28,791 bases of DNA. It comes from Brachionus koreanus (lineage: Eukaryota; Rotifera; Eurotatoria; Ploima; Brachionidae). Numbering within the stretch: position 1 is the stretch's first letter; each line of letters opens with the position of its first letter. Below the pieces are notes generated by a model, which worked only from the letters and a program-made list of their open reading frames with translations, did not search any database and was not told the DNA's origin. A program made the translations under genes and the position numbers. The stretch is from the NCBI GenBank assembly GCA_016987375.1, contig PJRA01000313.1:3737267-3766057 (forward strand), given 5' to 3'. Shown piece after piece: positions 1 through 9,845 of this stretch.

Positions 1-626
1 AGAATTTTTTTTTTTGTTAATAAAAAGCTTTAAAGGATTTTACCAAAAAGAATACTTTCAATTAAATGAAGTTTTTTTGATAATGAATCAACTTTTAATA
101 TGGTGTGACATATTGACATTGGTTAACTTTTTTAAAGCTATTAAGCCTCTTTAATATTAAAACTGTTTAATGCTAAAATTATTAAATTAAAATTAAATTT
201 TTTAACCTTGCAAATTACTATTTAGATATCTTTAAATAGCGTGCACTAGGCAGAACTTTGCAAAGAATTAGCAAACTTCTTTATCATGAAGTGTTAGAGA
301 TTTTTAAAATTTTCTGCATATTTTGCATAATTAATAGTGGATTATGAAAGCTGTTTTACATATTTGAATCATTAATAGTAAATTAATAAGTTAAAGATTA
401 AAATTTTAGATTTAAAAAAATATATTAATATCAATAATTTTTCAAATTGACTTAGATTAAATTAATAAGACTAAGAAAATTTAAATTATTGGTCTCCATG
501 GAAACAAATTAATTCGAATTTATGAACGGACAAGGGCGTTTAATAATAATTAAAAAGTATCCGAAATATTTTATAATTTCTAATCTTGCTGATCAATTTG
601 AATCTAAATAAGTTTTGAATGACACA
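1..626. other. upstream non-coding, no gene seen
   Basis: AT-rich sequence ahead of B9D1, with no open frame that resembles a protein and no recognisable RNA gene. It presumably holds the B9D1 promoter and 5' UTR, but I see no promoter motif that stands out from the A/T background. Confidence 0.5.
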
Positions 627-1425
627 ATGGCAAATACAAATACATTTTTTTTATTAATGGCAAATGGAAGTATCGAAAGTGCTGAAGTAGATTATCACAT
701 TTATAATTTTTATTCTTTAAAATATTAAACTGATTTTTTGATTCAAGATTCCAGAATATGACCAAATATTTATAAAGTATTTTTTTGTCCACGGGCAAGA
801 TTGGGATAAGATAGCTGGCCTAGAAGAAGGTTCAACACAAATCGGTCATAAATCAATTGATGATCGTCAAACAATATCCTTTAATTTTCCATTAGATATT
901 ACTTTTAAGAGCACTTGTCCATTCGGATGTAAAACTAAATTTTTTATTTTTAAAATTAAATTTTATATTTTCCTTTATTTAGGGCCCCAGTTGGTTGTAA
1001 GCTGTTATGGATCAGATTTTTTAGGAAGAGAAGTAATAAGAGGTTATGGAGTGACTCATTTGCCAATTTCACCTGGTCAACATAAGATCAAAATTCCACT
1101 ATTCGTTCCAGAATCTACATCTTTATTACAGAAATTTTTTGCATGGGCTCAGGGCCGACGACCTGAATACGTTGACCCAAGAGTTCTCGCTCATGGAGAA
1201 GGTCGTGAAGTGACGAGAGTTCGTTCACAAGGTTTTTTAAATCTTAGCTTTAACATAGTGACCAAGGACATAAAAAAAGTTGGATATTTAACTCAGAAAA
1301 ATGAATCAAATACAAATATTGGCAATCAAATGATAGAATTAAATAATACTACTCTAGGAAATTTGACTCAAACACTTGGTTTTAATCCGGAACAGAGTAT
1401 GATAAGTCAAACACCTCGATTTTAA
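627..1425 (+). CDS. B9D1: B9 domain-containing protein 1 (transition-zone MKS complex)
   Basis: Three exons: 627-686, 748-928 and 983-1425, joined by introns of 61 and 54 nt, giving 227 aa (human B9D1 is about 204). Exon 1 reads [20 protein letters not shown]. The second join rebuilds a Trp codon (T|GG) to give FGWPQLVV. The body matches B9D1 throughout: [11 protein letters not shown], an RGYG motif, [24 protein letters not shown], then [14 protein letters not shown] and FNIVTKD near the end. The first in-frame ATG (627) was chosen; a second at 657 would shorten the protein by ten residues. In the family, B9D1 sits with B9D2 and MKS1 at the ciliary transition zone and gates membrane-protein entry, so the organism builds cilia. 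The C-terminal ~35 residues after the B9 domain are low-complexity and not recognisable. An AATAAA overlaps the stop codon (1424-1429). Confidence 0.93.
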
Positions 1426-2138
1426 TAAAAAAATGATTATCTTCTATTTCAAAATTATTTTTTTGTAACAAATTATATTGATATTATTTTTTAAATTTGT
1501 CCACAATAATCTTTAAAAAATAAAAATAACTTAAATCAATTTCAATGTCTTAGAATCAGTAATTTCAATGTATAACACTAAATAAACTTAGAATAGATGA
1601 TAAAAATTTGGGATAATTTTTTTTATTTTTGAAATAAACTGGAAATATTATTAAAAGGTTAAAAAACGTTGTTGTAAAATTGTAAAATTAACAGGAATGC
1701 ATAGAATTTGAGTTCAAAAATTTATAAGTGGTAATTGGAGTTTATGAAGTAATAAATATTGTATATAATCATATTTAGTGCATCGTTGGATAAGTTAAGA
1801 AAGTAAGAAATGATAAATTGATTTTACATCAATCTTAATCAAAAAATTATGTTTTGAAACACTGAAACATTTTTGATGTCAGAAAAAATAATCTTTTTAT
1901 TTCTTTTTCAAATAATTACACATAAATAAAAAAAATAAAAATTAAAAACAAAACAGCTCAACCAAAAAAAACAATTTTTACAATATTTAAAAACAATTTT
2001 TTACATTAATATTTCGAAAAGAATCTTGATGTCACATCATCGTTAGAAAATTAATTTCAATAAAACTTTTTCTTATCTATCGATACTAGCCTTTTGGAAT
2101 TTTTGACAAATACTGCTCATTGTGTTCTAGTATTATTA

Positions 2139-2220
2139 TCATTTATTTGTTTTTGTACCTAGCTAATTTATTTATTAATATTAAATTAACCTCCTTTAAG
2201 GAGAAATAAAAGTAAAATTT
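2139..2220. repeat. diverged direct repeat, copy 1
   Basis: The string CATTTATTTGTTTTTGTACC followed by TAGCTAAT occurs here and again near 2365-2392 with one extra T. After it, both copies carry CTCCTT, then a GAAATAAAA-like stretch, although copy 1 has about 25 additional bases before CTCCTT. This looks like a duplicated element of about 60-80 bp that has since diverged. No coding potential. Confidence 0.5.
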
Positions 2221-2362
2221 GTTTTTAGAGAAATATAAAAAATATTACATAAAAAAATTAAAAAAAAGATAAAAATAATAAAAAATTCATTTCAGTTCAG
2301 AAGAAAAAGAATAGGAGAGAAATTATTCAGTTTGACATGGATTTTAATCATATTTTAATAAC

Positions 2363-2420
2363 TCATTTATTTGTTTTTTGTACCTAGCTAATGCTCCTTC
2401 AAATGAAAAATAAAATTAAA
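2363..2420. repeat. diverged direct repeat, copy 2
   Basis: Second copy of the repeat at 2139-2220, in the same orientation. The shared core runs from CATTTATTTG to CTAGCTAAT and continues into GCTCCTTC plus an AAATAAAA stretch. It lacks about 25 bases present in copy 1. Confidence 0.5.
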
Positions 2421-4258
2421 ATATGATATATTTAGATATATTTAATTTTTGATTTATTTTTTCTTATTTTTTTATATCTTATTTAACTTTTTGATATAGA
2501 CATTTTTTTTTAATCTGGAGTAACTCTGGCTCGGTACAAATATACAAATAAATAAAAAATTGATTCAATTAAAAATTAGCTTTAAAAAATTTTGGAACAT
2601 GAATTTGTTTGATTTAATTTATAAGGTAGAAAAAATCCACTTTAAAATCGGCCTTCTTGTAAAAAAAAAAGTTTCGATCAAAAAATGGATCAGATATTTT
2701 TATTTAAACTTTTAGAACGCTACAGAAAACAAATAAATTATACAAATAATAATACATATTAAGTTTAGCTAAACTTGGCTAAATATACACAAAGATTGTT
2801 ACTTGATTTTCTTTATAATTGAAACTCTTTATTTTGATAGTCCACCTTTCTAGCATTTTGTATATGGCAAGTTTTTTTTCTCTTTGACATTTCTTACCAA
2901 AAATTTAAATAAAAAAAGCCCAAGCAGCAAAAGGTTAATTTATAAAAAATCAAAAAAAATATATAATTCAATATGCATAATTTTAGAATATTCAATCATT
3001 TGATGGACTATCTGTTTGTCTTTTCTAAAATATTGAAATATCTTTTACTCACTTTTATTATTTTTTGGAATTTTTGAGAACAAATTTTGTAGGACTAAAA
3101 TAGAACCAATTTTTTAAGATTTTAAACAAAAAAAGTTTAATGTATTTTAATCATTTTTATCAATTTTGTTTTTTGATTTTAATATTGTATAAAAATAATT
3201 AATTAATTAACCTGTACAAGTTTTACTTGTTTTTTGAAATTTTTTAGCATAACTTTAAGTCATGTGATGCATAGAAAAGTATTTGTTAACTTTAAAGAAA
3301 AAGAAATTAACACTTAGCCATTACTTTTGGTTTTGATATTGAAATTTGAAAAATATCCTATTAATTAACCTATTAATTTCATTAATCTGAATATATTTTT
3401 AGATTCAGATAAATTACCATCTTTTTTTTTTATTTCTTGTTTTACTTTGAGCCTAAAATTTAAACAGAATTATAAAGAAAATATTGGATATTGATTGAGA
3501 GCTTAATTAAATGATAAAGAGGAGACTGTTTAAACGATAGCTTGGTCAATTTTTTTAAATTTAACTATCACTAGTATGGTTATCACTATGTTAAAACAGC
3601 AATCCGTTTCATTTTGAGATTTGGATCTTTTGCCAGACAATCTAAGATTACAAACAAGGATTTTTAAAAGCCAGCTGACTACGGCGATAGCATAAGAAAA
3701 TATGTCTAATTCCTTTTGCATTATCTGAAAAATTAATAAATATTCCACAGCTATATAAATTTTAAAAAGAGAAATTAATTTAACAGAATCAAAATGAAAC
3801 CAAAAATTAGATTATTTATTCTTATTCCAAATTATTGATTATTTATTTGTAATCCAAAATAAGATTTGTAATAGATGAATTTTATACTAAATTGTTGTTA
3901 TTAGAATAATTAGAATAACTTAGTAAAAAATTAAACTTTTTCTAAAAAATTTTACCAAAAATGACTTCCTTCATATAAAATCTTTCCATAACCTTTCTCT
4001 TATTATTAATATTATCATTTAATGTAAAAAATATTTCAATAGTTTATTCTAATTCAAATTTTTCCTTTTAACGTTTCTGTTTAAAATAAATCAATATTTA
4101 TGATTTTATAGATAAAAAATTTTGATGAGACCAGTTAAAATATAAGACTTAAGTATTATAAAACATATCTCAAGTCTTATGAATTATAATAAAGTTTAAT
4201 TTTTTTTGATATAAAATAGTTATTGTTAGTATCATTTTTGTAATTGAATATTTTAATT

Positions 4259-6761
4259 ATGTTAATTTTGACGTATTTTAATAAAATCTTAAGACCTAGT
4301 CAAGGTGCAAAAATTATCCGAAACTTAAGGACTAGCTCTATTCTGAGAAATGAAGGATCAGACACGATGAAAGTAGAAACTAATCTTAGGATTAGCTATG
4401 CTTCTAGTACATCAGATTACAATCTAGTTCCGTACACAATTAAGGATTTAATTGATTTGCAAGCCGAAAAAGCACCAAATAAAATGGTTTTTGGTTTTCC
4501 ACATCAATCAATGAATTTAACTTTTGGAGAGCTAAAACAAAGAGTCGATGTTTTTGCCACTAATTTGGCTGAAATAGGCCTTCAAAAAGGTGATCGAATC
4601 GCTTTTGCCCTCCCAAATTGCCACGAATTGGCAGTAGCTTATTTTGCCTCTGCAAAGCTGGGTCTAATTTCAGTTCTTTTGAACCCCGCTTATCAATTGA
4701 CAGAGTTTGAGTATATGCTTAAAAAATCGGGAACAAAAGCCTTAGTTATCTATGATTCATTCAAACATTTAAATCACATGCATCTTATTCGAGCTCTCTG
4801 TCCAGAACTGGACTCTAGCCAGCCAGGCCAGCTTGAATCGAAAAATTTGCCATTTTTAAAGCATGTTATTGTGCTCAATAGCCCATTAAATCCAAACAAA
4901 CAAACTTACAAAGGAACATGGACTTTTGCTAAATTTGTTCAATCCAAATCAAGCTCTAGTAATATTCAATTTCCATATCTAGACATTGATGATCCTCATT
5001 TGATTCTTTTTACAGTGAGCTAAATTAAAAGCATTAGAGTTTTAAATAAAATTATTTTTTTTATTTTAAGAGTGGAACAACTGGTAATTTTTTAGCTTCA
5101 AATTTACTATTTTCATCTAATTTTAGTTAATTTTTTTTAAATTTAGGAAAACCAAAAGGTATTAATAAGGAGAGAATAAATTTTATATTTTTTTCATTTT
5201 TTTACTACTTTTTAAGGAGCATTGATGACAAATAGTAGTCTTTTAAATTCAGCTTATTTATCTACACGTGTTGCCGGTAATCCAAGTGGTTTAAAAATGA
5301 TATGTAATCCTGTGCCATTTTTTCACATCTATGGATTTTCTAGTGGTTTTTTGATTCCTTTACTAATGCAATGTTCAGTAGTATTTCCATTCTACTTTCC
5401 TGAGACAGTTACAACAATGAAAGCAATTCAAGCGTACAAATGTGTAACTTTAAGAGGAACGCCAACTCAGTTTTTTGATTTAATTCATCACCCAGAGCGA
5501 AAAAATTTTGATCTTTCTACTCTTGACACGGTAATTTTTGGAGGCTCCACTGTTCCTCCGGAATTGCTTAAGCAAATGCATAAAAATTTCGATCTCAAAA
5601 TGATAGTTGTTGGTTATGGTAAGCTAAATTCGAACTTATAGTTAATCAATACAAACAAATTTTCTTCTAATATAGCAAAAATCTTTGCATTACTGTAGTG
5701 CTCCAATCCATATACCATAGTTTTCTGCATATCAATTTTTGAAATTTTTGAAGTTAGAAAATAATTATAAAGTAACCAAATAAAATCTAAGAATAGTAGA
5801 AAAACTTTTTCTAGGCTAAGTAGGGAATTTGGAAATAAAGTTGCTTACTACTGTTCATGACTTTGGGCACTAAAAGCATCTACAAAACTAACATGTCAGC
5901 AAATTAACTGGTACAATCAAGTTCTCTCTAAATTAGATTTTTCTTATTTTAATTAGAAAATTAAAATTATTTTCTGATCGATGAAAATTTTCTGAAAATT
6001 TTGATTATATTTAATTAAAAAAAACAGTTTTATTTCAATTAATTAATTAATTTTCTAAATCAAATTTTTATTTATTTATTTTTCTAATTTTTTTAAAATA
6101 TAATCTCTAAAATCAGAACTATATCAAAGGAATGACGGAGACAAGTTTCTGCCATTCGCTTACAAATTGTTTTGATCAAAAAAAAGCATTAAGAAAGGCA
6201 TTTGAATCGATTGGAAGACCAGTCCCATTTAGTGAAACAAAAATTGTTGATAAAGAAACAAGAGAAATAGTACCTCTTAATACCGATGGTGAATTAATGT
6301 TAAAAGGTCCCCACATTTTCCGAGAATACTGGGATGAAAAAGAAAAAACATTGGAAGCTTTTGAGAACGGTTGGCTAAAAACAGGGGATATTTGCTCAAT
6401 GGATGAAGAAGGATATTTATATTTTAAGAGCCGAGATAAAGAAGTTATTATCAGAGGGGGCACAAATTTGTATCCTGCTGAAATTGAAACATTTTTGAGA
6501 ACAAATCCGAAAATTTTGGATGCTCAAGTTTTTGGTGTTCCTGATATTCGCATGGGAGAAGAAATTTGCGCATGGATTAGACTAAAATCAGATGTTAATA
6601 TGGATAATGAAGAAGTTAAAATGTTTTGCAAGGGAAAAATATCACAATTTAAAATCCCAAAATACATTAAGTTTGTTAATAAGTTTCCAATTAACGCAAA
6701 TAACAAGATACTAAAAACAGAAATGCGTAAACAAGCAATAGTTGAATACAATTTAGAATAA
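4259..6761 (+). CDS. ACSF2: medium-chain acyl-CoA synthetase, ACSF2-like, mitochondrial
   Basis: Five exons: 4259-5014, 5071-5083, 5147-5158, 5217-5618 and 6130-6761 (introns 56, 63, 58 and 511 nt), encoding 604 aa; human ACSF2 is 615. Family members activate medium-chain fatty acids to acyl-CoA through an acyl-AMP intermediate in mitochondria. The N-terminus is rich in Arg/Lys, hydrophobic and Ser residues and lacks acids, as in a matrix presequence. The P-loop SGTTGKPKG (about 253-261) is assembled from exons 1-4. YGMTETS (394-400), GWLKTGD (TGD 479-481), the hinge RDKEVIIRGG (from 496) and the C-terminal Lys587 in NANNKILK follow in the usual order. The common GK of that last motif is NK here. 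Near the C-terminus, MGEEICAWIRLK and FCKGKISQFKIPKYI match ACSF2 closely. The substrate chain length is inferred from the family only. Confidence 0.93.
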
Positions 6762-6881
6762 ATAAACAATTTAAATTTAATTAATTAAAATAATAAAAAT
6801 ATGAAAAACAAATTTTTTTCTATTTGAATTCTAGAATTAAAAAAAATAGAATAAACTTGAATTGAATAATCTAATTAACTG
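6762..6881. other. 3' flank of ACSF2-like gene
   Basis: Short A/T-rich stretch between the ACSF2 stop codon and the left arm of the inverted duplication. AATAAA signals follow the stop at once (about 6759-6765), so the transcript probably ends before the arm. Confidence 0.4.
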
Positions 6882-7654
6882 ATTATCTCTAAATAAATTC
6901 AATAAAGTCAAAGAGTGGAAAAAAATTGGTTTTAAATTCAAAATTTTGTTTAATTTTTTTGCAAGCCAAGTTTTTGTTTCCAGTTAATTAAAAAATTTAG
7001 GTTTTTTAATGTTTTTTAACACTAGATTTTTCAAATAAATATATCTTGTTTTAATTATGTTGATTTTAAACTTTTCTTTTAAAAATGATATCTAGTGTTA
7101 ATATTAGTTTATTTTGCAAAACGTATATCATTGTTGTAAAAATAAATTTCTCAAAAATTTAATTCATCTTTTTTTTAATTGATTTAAACTATTCTATACA
7201 CAAAAATCTCCAGTAAATATCAAATTTTTAAATGTTTAATATAGAAAATCATACCGAAAAAATTTTAATTAAAAATTCAACTATGATTTAATACAAAACT
7301 AATTTGAATAATTTTTACAAATTATTAAACATTGTAACTATGATCAACATTAAAACTAATGCAATTGATAAAAAAATTATGAATGAAGCATTCGATATAT
7401 TCTTAAATAAGTCATGAGATTTTTAGAATTTTTTGATATTTTAATTTTGGCCATATTATTTATCTATTCAAAAAACGATATGTTACGTTATGTTACTAAT
7501 CTTTTAAAATATTTTTTGAATAAAAATTAAAATTAGAGCATAATTAACAATTAGAAAAAAAGATGTAAAAATGAATAAGGTTATGTTTTAAGAATTTTAT
7601 TAGCGATAAGCCCGACTAGCTCAGTTGGTTAGAGCGTCGTGCTAATAACGCGAA
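6882..7654 (+). repeat. left arm of 0.7-kb inverted duplication
   Basis: This arm is nearly the exact reverse complement of 12745-13447. It begins with a copy of the last few bases of the DDX coding sequence (ATTATCTCTAA) and its two AATAAA signals, runs through the DDX 3' flank, and ends within the tRNA-Ile gene. By eye the arms differ by scattered substitutions, a few small indels, and one 82-bp block present only here (7018-7099), explained as a TTAA-flanked insertion. The complete tRNA continues beyond the shared end. Confidence 0.93.
7016..7101. mobile_element. 78-bp TTAA-flanked MITE-like insertion
   Basis: TTAA (7016-7019), then a 78-bp unit starting CACTAGAT (7020-7027) and ending ATCTAGTG (7090-7097), then TTAA again (7098-7101). 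The two ends are perfect 8-bp inverted repeats. The opposite arm of the inverted duplication holds the same flanks with one TTAA and no insert (around 13310), so this is a filled site beside its empty site. TTAA duplication is typical of the piggyBac superfamily; the element is far too short to encode a transposase and would be non-autonomous. Confidence 0.82.
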
Positions 7655-7683
7655 GGTCGTGAGTTCGATCCTCCCGTTGGGCA
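7610..7683 (+). tRNA. tRNA-Ile (AAT anticodon)
   Basis: A 74-nt cloverleaf including the discriminator A. The acceptor stem GCCCGAC pairs with GTTGGGC at 7676-7682 (one G-T wobble). The D-arm holds the box A sequence TAGCTCAGTTGG. The seven-base anticodon loop CTAATAA carries AAT at 7644-7646, and the T-arm includes GTTCGATCC (box B). No intron. The T-stem GTGAG/CTCCC has one T-C mismatch, so it is slightly imperfect. A nine-T run follows as a Pol III stop. Sequence and loop fit eukaryotic tRNA-Ile(AAT/IAT). The first 45 nt are also found, inverted, at 12745-12789. Confidence 0.93.
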
Positions 7684-7684
7684 A

Positions 7685-7693
7685 TTTTTTTTT
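7685..7693 (+). terminator. Pol III poly-T terminator of tRNA-Ile
   Basis: A run of nine T starts two bases after the tRNA's discriminator base, the standard RNA polymerase III termination signal. Confidence 0.85.
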
Positions 7694-8646
7694 CTTTCAT
7701 TAATAATATCTGATATACAACCATTATTTATTAAAAAAAAATAAAAATTAAACGATTTTTTAAATAGCAAAAAAATGATCTGAAATTTTATATATTTTTA
7801 TATATATATTTAAACTCAATCAAAAAGACCAAAGGATAAACCCGATAGAGGGATGATTGAGCTCATTTAATCGAATAAGGAATAAATTTTCTTTTATTTA
7901 TATTTTGCAACCAAAATGGTTGCATAAAACCCTTGATAGGGCTGTTGATACGATCAAGATTGATCATTAAAAAATTCAAGACATCATTGTTGTAATATTA
8001 AGATTATGTTTTATTTAGCTTATCCAAAAGAATATTTTTTTAAAATATCATTCATTAACTTTGAAAATTTTTAGAAATTTAAAAAAAAAATCTAAATATA
8101 GCGTATTTCAATTTAGATTGTTCATTTTTTTTGAAAATTCAGATTAATTTATATTGAAGAATAATTAAGATTTGAAAACATTTTATAGTTATTTTTTTTA
8201 AAAATCAACTTTTAAATTGATTCTAAAAAAAAACACCTAAAGCATGAACTCCTTTCCATATATAGCTACATTTTAGTAAATTGAAGTTTATGATGAAAAT
8301 TTAATTCGAAATTTCGATCGTAAAATTTTTAATTAAAAATACTAAATTCAAGGTGAATAAGAGCCTTGAATCATTTTTAAAAAATTTCAAGCTTATTTTT
8401 TGTTATTGAAATTTACAAAAGGTAATTAGAAATAAATTTATAAACAGCAAAATAACAAAACATCTTAAACTAAAGAACACCATTATGCATGCATTAAATT
8501 TTTGAACAATGTTGAAGGCAAAATAAAAATTTATTTATTTAAATTTTATTTATTAATTTTCTAAGCTAAAAATTTTATTCAAAGTTTAAAACTAATTTTC
8601 TTCATTTCTGATAAAATACGAATGATTAATGAACAATAAAATCATT
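7694..8646. other. non-coding stretch of the island with a hairpin cluster
   Basis: No gene seen. Within 7835-7965 several short perfect hairpins follow one another (see separate entry). The rest is A/T-rich and unremarkable, and includes the 3' flank of the minus-strand membrane-protein gene. Confidence 0.45.
7835..7965. other. cluster of short hairpins, possible structured element
   Basis: TGCAACCA (7906-7913) and TGGTTGCA (7917-7924) form a perfect 8-bp stem with a three-base loop. GATCAA and TTGATC (7952-7957, 7960-7965) form a 6-bp stem. Two CCC...GGG motifs (about 7841-7852 and 7930-7941) and a TGAGCTCA palindrome lie between or upstream. The two halves also look alike: ATAAACCCGATAGAGGG against ATAAAACCCTTGATAGGG. 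This could be a diverged internal duplication or a structured RNA or DNA; no known ribozyme core was recognised. Confidence 0.35.
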
Positions 8647-9516
8647 TTAATAAAAGGAAAAAATCGTATCAATTGTTAGAGACGCAATTGTTTCATATAA
8701 TCCGGTAATATAAATGATATGAATAATTACTACCAATATAGTAAGTTTGGTATCTTTAGTATATTTGGTAACAAGTAGTAAAAGTATAAAAAAATCTGTA
8801 ATAAGTAAATACCATGTTTCAAAAACAAACATTTTTTCTAAAGCAAAAAACGCTAAAGCATAATGAATAATCAAAATTAAATCTAAACTGAAAAACTTAA
8901 ATTTATCGAATTTAAGAATATAATTCCATTTATTGTCAATTTTCAATTGTTTAAAAGCTATAATGATCAATAGATATAGCCAAATCAATGAACAAAAAAT
9001 TTCAATACAAATCTTTCCTAACGAATAACTTGCAATTTTTGAAGTTACTGAAAAAATCAAAATTGGAATAATTGAATACATTAAGAGTTCAATATTGTTC
9101 CATCTTAAAGTTGTCACAGTTAACGATTTGATTATAGAACTGAGAATATTGTTATTTCTACTTAAAAAATTAAAGCTGGAAAATATTGTTTCAATTATAT
9201 TTTCTTTGCATTCTTGTTTAAATTCATTTTCAATTTCAGCATTCTTCTTTTCATAATCTTCTAAATTTTTTTGCAATTCTTGTTTTTTAGTTTTTAAATT
9301 TTTAACTTTTTCTTTTCTATCATTAAAATGTTTATAATAATCTTTTGCATTTTTAATTTTTTCATCAATTTCTTTATTATTCTTGATCATTTTTATAGTT
9401 ATAAGGTCCATAAACAATAATTGGTCTTTTTTTGAATCATCAACACTAGTTTTAGACACAAAGTTCATATAATCTTCTGGGAACTCCAAAGAACTATCAG
9501 TGTTTTGATCAGTCAT
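8647..9516 (-). CDS. unknown coiled-coil and multi-pass membrane protein
   Basis: Single-exon open frame of 289 aa, notable where neighbouring genes are cut by many introns. I do not recognise the family. The N-terminal ~40 residues are acidic and polar. About residues 45-105 are rich in Lys, Glu and Asn with regular hydrophobic spacing, a likely coiled coil. A C-terminal membrane block follows with about five hydrophobic segments (near 143-163, 170-188, 210-228, 232-250, 258-275). No signal peptide. The start ATG at 9516 is supported by a near copy of the same start context at 9642-9601. It lies inside the inverted-duplication island beside a reverse-transcriptase relic. An expressed lineage-specific gene, a captured gene or a decaying paralogue are all possible; the intact frame argues for some constraint or recent origin. 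Confidence 0.72.
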   Translation of the reverse strand: MTDQNTDSSLEFPEDYMNFVSKTSVDDSKKDQLLFMDLITIKMIKNNKEIDEKIKNAKDYYKHFNDRKEKVKNLKTKKQELQKNLEDYEKKNAEIENEFKQECKENIIETIFSSFNFLSRNNNILSSIIKSLTVTTLRWNNIELLMYSIIPILIFSVTSKIASYSLGKICIEIFCSLIWLYLLIIIAFKQLKIDNKWNYILKFDKFKFFSLDLILIIHYALAFFALEKMFVFETWYLLITDFFILLLLVTKYTKDTKLTILVVIIHIIYITGLYETIASLTIDTIFSFY

Positions 9517-9600
9517 TTTATGTGTTTTTTTTTTTAAATCTAAATCGTATGAATTTTGATAAAAATTAGGGTTAGGCTTATGAAAGATTTAAATCATTTT

Positions 9601-9642
9601 TTAAAATAAAAACTCTAAAGCAAAGCCGCTTTGATCATTCAT
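9601..9642 (-). pseudogene. relic copy of the 5' end of the coiled-coil membrane gene
   Basis: Reading minus from 9642, ATG begins MNDQSGFALEFLF and stops at 9601. The intact gene next door begins MTDQNTDSSLEF, and the bases around both ATGs (CACA-A/T-rich-ATGA-TGATCAAA) are nearly the same. The relic sits about 125 bp upstream of the real start. It looks like a duplicated gene start whose remainder has been lost, and suggests that a second family member once stood here. Confidence 0.5.
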
Positions 9643-9725
9643 TTTTTGTGTTATACTATAAAAAATATAAAATATATTAAAATTGATTTGAAAAACTTAC
9701 TTAACTTATATTTAATCTAATAAAT

Positions 9726-9845
9726 ATACGAACTCAGCGTGTAGTACTTGGAAATTCTATATCACAGTGGTCTACCGTTCTAAGTGGAGTTCCTAAAGGG
9801 TCTCTACTTAGTTCAATGCTATTCATTCTATACATAAATTATCAT
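9726..9845 (+). pseudogene. reverse transcriptase fragment of a LINE-type retrotransposon
   Basis: About 39 codons are open from near 9726 and end at TAA 9846. They read RTQRVVLGN, SISQWSTVL, then SGVPKGSLLSSMLFILYIN. This matches the conserved RT block of non-LTR elements, where a Q/R-V-x2-G stretch leads into W-x2-V-x-SGVPQGS-x-L-x-P-x-LF-x2-YIN. The Q of PQG is K here and the usual LGP is replaced by LSS. Neither the downstream catalytic YxDD motif nor an upstream domain is visible nearby, so it is a short dead remnant, too small to name the clade. Confidence 0.85.

Larger units (their letters stand above)
1426..4258. other. 2.8-kb non-coding spacer between B9D1 and ACSF2-like gene
   Basis: Mostly A/T runs without a convincing gene. 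It contains a diverged direct duplication (2139-2220 and 2363-2420), a short repeated AACAATTTTTACA motif near 1968-2006, and one patch of richer base composition near 3590-3740 with a 72-codon minus-strand open frame that resembles nothing I know. The ACSF2 promoter should lie at its right end but cannot be pinpointed. Confidence 0.5.

Noticed and set aside
604..798. 64-codon minus-strand open frame
   Set aside because: It lies opposite B9D1 exons 1 and 2, which have clear family similarity and splice sites; the minus frame shows no features.
6176..6769. Two minus-strand open frames (95 and 81 codons) opposite ACSF2
   Set aside because: They mirror exon 5 of the acyl-CoA synthetase; the plus-strand motifs TGD, RGG and KISQFKIPKY leave no doubt about the coding strand.
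7835..7965. Hammerhead or other small ribozyme
   Set aside because: I looked for a hammerhead core (CTGATGA plus GAAA) and did not find it in the hairpin cluster.
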